From: DATLWR01 sp035576205
GTDB lineage: Bacteria > Pseudomonadota > Zetaproteobacteria > Mariprofundales > Mariprofundaceae
Direction of reading: 5' to 3'
Length of the DNA stretch: 15,684 nt
Assembly (NCBI GenBank): GCA_035576205.1
Contig: DATLWR010000018.1
Span: 1 to 15,684, forward strand
In this document: piece after piece, positions 13,144 through 15,684 of the stretch
How the letters are laid out: each line of letters starts with the position of its first letter
Position numbering within the stretch: the stretch's first letter is position 1
Notes under the pieces: generated by a model
Told to the model about the DNA's origin: nothing
Database searches by the model: none
The model's input: the letters and a program-made list of their open reading frames with translations, nothing else
Program-made: the position numbers and the translations under genes

Positions 13144-14045
13144 CAGAAATAGCCCTCTTTCTTCTTGTCCTCCATCGAGTTGGAGCCGTGGTCGATGATG
13201 CGCGTCTCGCGCTCGCTGCGTTTGGCGGCAGCTGCCTCGGCGACGATCTCGTCAATCGTCGTCGCATTCGACAGCACCGCGCCCGTGCACGGCGTGCAGC
13301 CCAGCGTACGGAAACGGCACATCACCGGCTCCGGCGTCTCCCCCTCGTTGAGATGACGGACATCCTCGGTCGGAATCAGCAGGTGGCCGCGGCGGACCAT
13401 CATGCGCTCCTTGGCGTAGTAGAGCGGCACGATCGGAATGTTCTCCTCGCGGATGTAGAGCCAGATATCCATCTCCGTCCAGTTGGATAGCGGAAAGACG
13501 CGCACCGACTCGCCCTCGTGAATGCGCCCGTTGTAGATGTCCCACAATTCGGGGCGCTGGTTCTTCGGATCCCACTGGCCGAACTCGTCACGGATCGAGA
13601 AGACGCGCTCCTTGGCACGGCTGCGTTCCTCATCCCTACGGGCACCGCCGAAGGCGGCGTCGTAGCCGCCCTCCTCCAGCGCCTCGAGCAGGCCCTGCGT
13701 CTTCAAGGCACCACAGCAGCGGGCGACACCGAAATCCTTCGGATTCATCCCCTTGCCAATCGCCGCCTCGTTGCGATGCACGATCAGCTCGGCACCAATC
13801 TCCTTGGCGTACCAGTCGCGGAACTCGTACATTTCCTTGAACTTGTAACCGGTGTCGACATGCAAAAGCGGAAACGGCAGCGCCGCCGGGTAGAAGGCCT
13901 TGCGCGCCAGATGCAGCATGACGCTCGAATCCTTGCCGATCGAATAGAGCATGACCGGGTTGCGAAACTCCGCCACTACCTCGCGCATGATCTGGATCGA
14001 CTCCGCTTCCAGCGCCTTGAGCTGGGTCAACCTGTGCTCGCTCAT
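13143..14045 (-). CDS. cysD: Sulfate adenylyltransferase subunit 2, CysD
   Basis: A 300-residue adenine nucleotide alpha-hydrolase of the PP-loop type. The PP-loop is SIGKDSS at 35-41. Family blocks include LLHVDTGYKFKEMYEFRD, GARRDEERSRAKER, FPLSNWTEMDIWLYI and CRFRTLGCTPCTGAV. It catalyses ATP + sulfate to APS + PPi with CysN. The ATG at 14045 has AAGGAG, which overlaps the cysH stop region. It begins 9 nt after cysH. Length is the usual one. Confidence 0.97.
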   Translation of the reverse strand: MSEHRLTQLKALEAESIQIMREVVAEFRNPVMLYSIGKDSSVMLHLARKAFYPAALPFPLLHVDTGYKFKEMYEFRDWYAKEIGAELIVHRNEAAIGKGMNPKDFGVARCCGALKTQGLLEALEEGGYDAAFGGARRDEERSRAKERVFSIRDEFGQWDPKNQRPELWDIYNGRIHEGESVRVFPLSNWTEMDIWLYIREENIPIVPLYYAKERMMVRRGHLLIPTEDVRHLNEGETPEPVMCRFRTLGCTPCTGAVLSNATTIDEIVAEAAAAKRSERETRIIDHGSNSMEDKKKEGYF

Positions 14046-14054
14046 ATCGTCTCC

Positions 14055-14780
14055 TTAAATCCCTTCGCCCGCTTCGCCTTCGGCCTTCTTCAGGATCGGG
14101 CTGATCACATGCAGGCCGCATTCTGCCAATGCATCCTCGTTTTCCCACCACCAGCGTCCGGCGCGCGGATCCTCGCCCACCGAAATGGCGCGCGTGCAGC
14201 ACTCGCAGCCGATGGAGTGATAGAAGTGGTCGTGCAACCTGTTGTAGGGCACATCGTTGGCACGGATGTACTCCCAGATCTCGTCCCAGCTCCACTCCAG
14301 CAGCGGGTTGTATTTGGTCAGGCCGTATACAGGATCCAGCTCGACGGACTGCAAGTCGCCGCGCCCTTCCGACTGGTCGCGCCGGCGGCCGGTGATCCAG
14401 GCGGTTTTGCCCTTCAGTGCCCGGTTCAGCGGATTCACCTTGCGCACCTGGCAGCAAAGCTTGCGCTCCTCCACCGAGTGGCGGAACAGGTTGACGCCGT
14501 GCTCGCGCACCATCTGCTCGACTTCGCGGCAATCCGGGAAGACCACCTGCACATTGATGCCGTATTTCTGCTCCACCGCCTCGATCACATCGTAGGTCGC
14601 CTGCGGCAGGCGGCCGGTATCGAGCGTCAGTATCTGGATCGGCAGACCGTTGCGGGCGATCAGATCAATCATTACCGACGCCTCCGCCGCAAAGCTCGAC
14701 GGATAGACGAGCCCGTCGCCGTGCTTCTCCAGCGCACTGCGCAGCAACGCTACCGCCGAATCGATTTTATCGCGCAACAC
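14055..14780 (-). CDS. cysH: Assimilatory APS reductase, iron-sulfur type CysH
   Basis: A 241-residue PP-loop reductase. The nucleotide-binding SSFAAEASVMIDLI (28-41) and the LTLDTGRLPQATYDV block are present. The cluster cysteines C109-C110 and C192/C195 (in GCECCTR) mark the [4Fe-4S] class that reduces APS rather than only PAPS. The catalytic cysteine is C221 in ECGLH. C194 sits where many relatives have proline. With CysDN lacking an APS kinase, this supports direct APS reduction to sulfite by thioredoxin. The start is a GTG at 14780 with AAAGGAG 6 nt upstream, 20 nt after the transporter stop. A TTG at codon 2 is possible. Confidence 0.94.
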   Translation of the reverse strand: MLRDKIDSAVALLRSALEKHGDGLVYPSSFAAEASVMIDLIARNGLPIQILTLDTGRLPQATYDVIEAVEQKYGINVQVVFPDCREVEQMVREHGVNLFRHSVEERKLCCQVRKVNPLNRALKGKTAWITGRRRDQSEGRGDLQSVELDPVYGLTKYNPLLEWSWDEIWEYIRANDVPYNRLHDHFYHSIGCECCTRAISVGEDPRAGRWWWENEDALAECGLHVISPILKKAEGEAGEGI

Positions 14781-14800
14781 ACAACACTCCTTTCATCTCC

Positions 14801-15684
14801 TCAGCTCCCGGTACCGGCAAGAGGCCACCACAGCCGCGCCGTCACCACATACAACAGCAGTGCCGCCAGCATCATCAGGCTGCCGTAGCGAATCATCAGC
14901 CTGAGCTCCACGAAGCCGGTGCCGAAGACCATCGCATTGGCGGGAGTCCCCATCGGCAGCATGAAGGCAAACCCCGACACGATGCCGACCGACAGCGCGA
15001 TCAGGACCGGGTCGAGACCGGAAGCGCTCCCCAGCGGGATCGCCATCGGAAGCATGATCGCCACCGCCGCAGAATTGCTGATCGCTTCGGTCAGCAGCAG
15101 GGTCATCAGCGCCAGCAGCGCCAGCAGCGCAAGGCCGGAAATACCGTCGGGCCAGAGCTGCGAAGTGAGCCAGCCGGCAGCACCCGTCTTCTCCAGAGCC
15201 TTGGCCACGGCGATGGCACCGCCGTACATCAGCACCACGCCCCAGTCGACATGCGACTGGATCTCGCGCCAGCTGACGATGCGCAAGGCAAACATAGCCG
15301 TTACGGCAAGCAGCGCGATGCCGGCCAGTCCCGCCGATTCGCCCAGCAGCACCCAGGCGGTTACCGTCACCAGCATCAGCACCGCCATCAGGCGGCCGGA
15401 TACGGAAAGCTGGCCGAGTTCGAGCTGGCGCTGGCCGATGCGCTCGCGCGCGCCGCCCATATCGATGCCGTCTCCCGGCGCTACCCGCAACAGCAGGAAA
15501 GCAGCAATTGCCAGCATGCCCAGCACCATTGGCCAGGCCGCCGCCGTCCAGTCGGAGAACGAGAATCCCTTGCCGGACATCTCCTCGACGATGGCCAGCG
15601 CCAGGGGGCCGCGCGCACCGCCAAGCAGAGTCGCGACACCGCCCACGACGGCTCCCCAGGCCAGTGCCAGAAACATTGCTGCCG
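14801..15684 (-). CDS. SLC13/DASS-family anion permease, C-terminal part, probable sulfate uptake
   Basis: Partial gene: about 293 codons are visible and the N-terminus lies beyond the right edge. The reading frame stays open through 15684. The protein is almost entirely hydrophobic with about eight helices. It contains GGVATLLGGARGPLA near the visible start. Further on are TEAISNSAAVAIMLPMAIP and FAFMLPMGTPANAMVF, the conserved re-entrant-loop motifs of the divalent anion:sodium symporter family. It lies 20 nt upstream of cysH on the same strand. That context makes sulfate the likely substrate, in place of a CysTWA ABC system. A dicarboxylate substrate cannot be excluded from sequence. Confidence 0.88.
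   Translation of the reverse strand, partial: AAMFLALAWGAVVGGVATLLGGARGPLALAIVEEMSGKGFSFSDWTAAAWPMVLGMLAIAAFLLLRVAPGDGIDMGGARERIGQRQLELGQLSVSGRLMAVLMLVTVTAWVLLGESAGLAGIALLAVTAMFALRIVSWREIQSHVDWGVVLMYGGAIAVAKALEKTGAAGWLTSQLWPDGISGLALLALLALMTLLLTEAISNSAAVAIMLPMAIPLGSASGLDPVLIALSVGIVSGFAFMLPMGTPANAMVFGTGFVELRLMIRYGSLMMLAALLLYVVTARLWWPLAGTGS

Noticed and set aside
11743..13152. A 469-codon open frame on the plus strand opposite cysN
   Set aside because: It starts before and crosses the cys terminator hairpin and lies opposite a clear GTPase gene. His/Asp/Gln-rich shadow translation.
13518..14888. A 456-codon open frame on the plus strand opposite cysD and cysH
   Set aside because: It spans two real genes and their junction on the other strand, and has no motif support.

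Overview
The window comes from a GC-rich proteobacterial chromosome. It has dense operons, Shine-Dalgarno-led starts, encoded CCA ends on its tRNAs, an HslVU protease and a cbb3-type oxidase cluster. The protein sequences look most like free-living, microaerophilic or chemolithotrophic Gamma-, Beta- or Zetaproteobacteria. I cannot fix the lineage from sequence alone. I see no mobile elements, CRISPR arrays, integrases or foreign-looking blocks.

Layout. (1) Positions 1-8202, minus strand: a cbb3 oxidase locus read right to left as ccoN-ccoO-ccoQ-ccoP, a 37-codon membrane peptide gene, ccoG, fixH (ccoH), ccoI, ccoS, and the start of a UreH/TauE-like membrane protein cut by the window edge. The first four encode the high-affinity oxygen reductase. 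The later genes supply copper reduction (CcoG), copper export for CuB insertion (CcoI) and assembly (FixH, CcoS). A hairpin with a partial U-tract separates the structural genes plus small peptide from the assembly genes. (2) Positions 8203-8418: a control region upstream of ccoN with a 16-bp palindrome and a 14-nt-period direct repeat. (3) Positions 8419-9510, minus strand: a tRNA operon Pro(UGG)-Arg(UCU)-His(GUG) with a strong promoter and a UUCG-loop terminator, followed 14 nt later by the start of a YgjP/SprT-like metallopeptidase gene. (4) Positions 9598-11705, plus strand: hslV-hslU and a 67-codon two-helix membrane protein gene, tightly packed. (5) Positions 11795-15684, minus strand: a sulfate assimilation operon read as an SLC13-family transporter (truncated by the window edge), cysH, cysD, cysN, ending at a strong intrinsic terminator. 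It would take up an anion (sulfate is the likely candidate), activate it to APS with CysDN, and reduce it with an iron-sulfur-type CysH. No APS kinase is visible.

Nothing here is an obviously new multi-gene system. The best leads are the two small membrane proteins (in the cbb3 locus and after hslU), the fixH-ccoI junction where the two frames are separated by a single TAG, the metallopeptidase gene directly behind the tRNA terminator, and the unexplained repeats upstream of ccoN.
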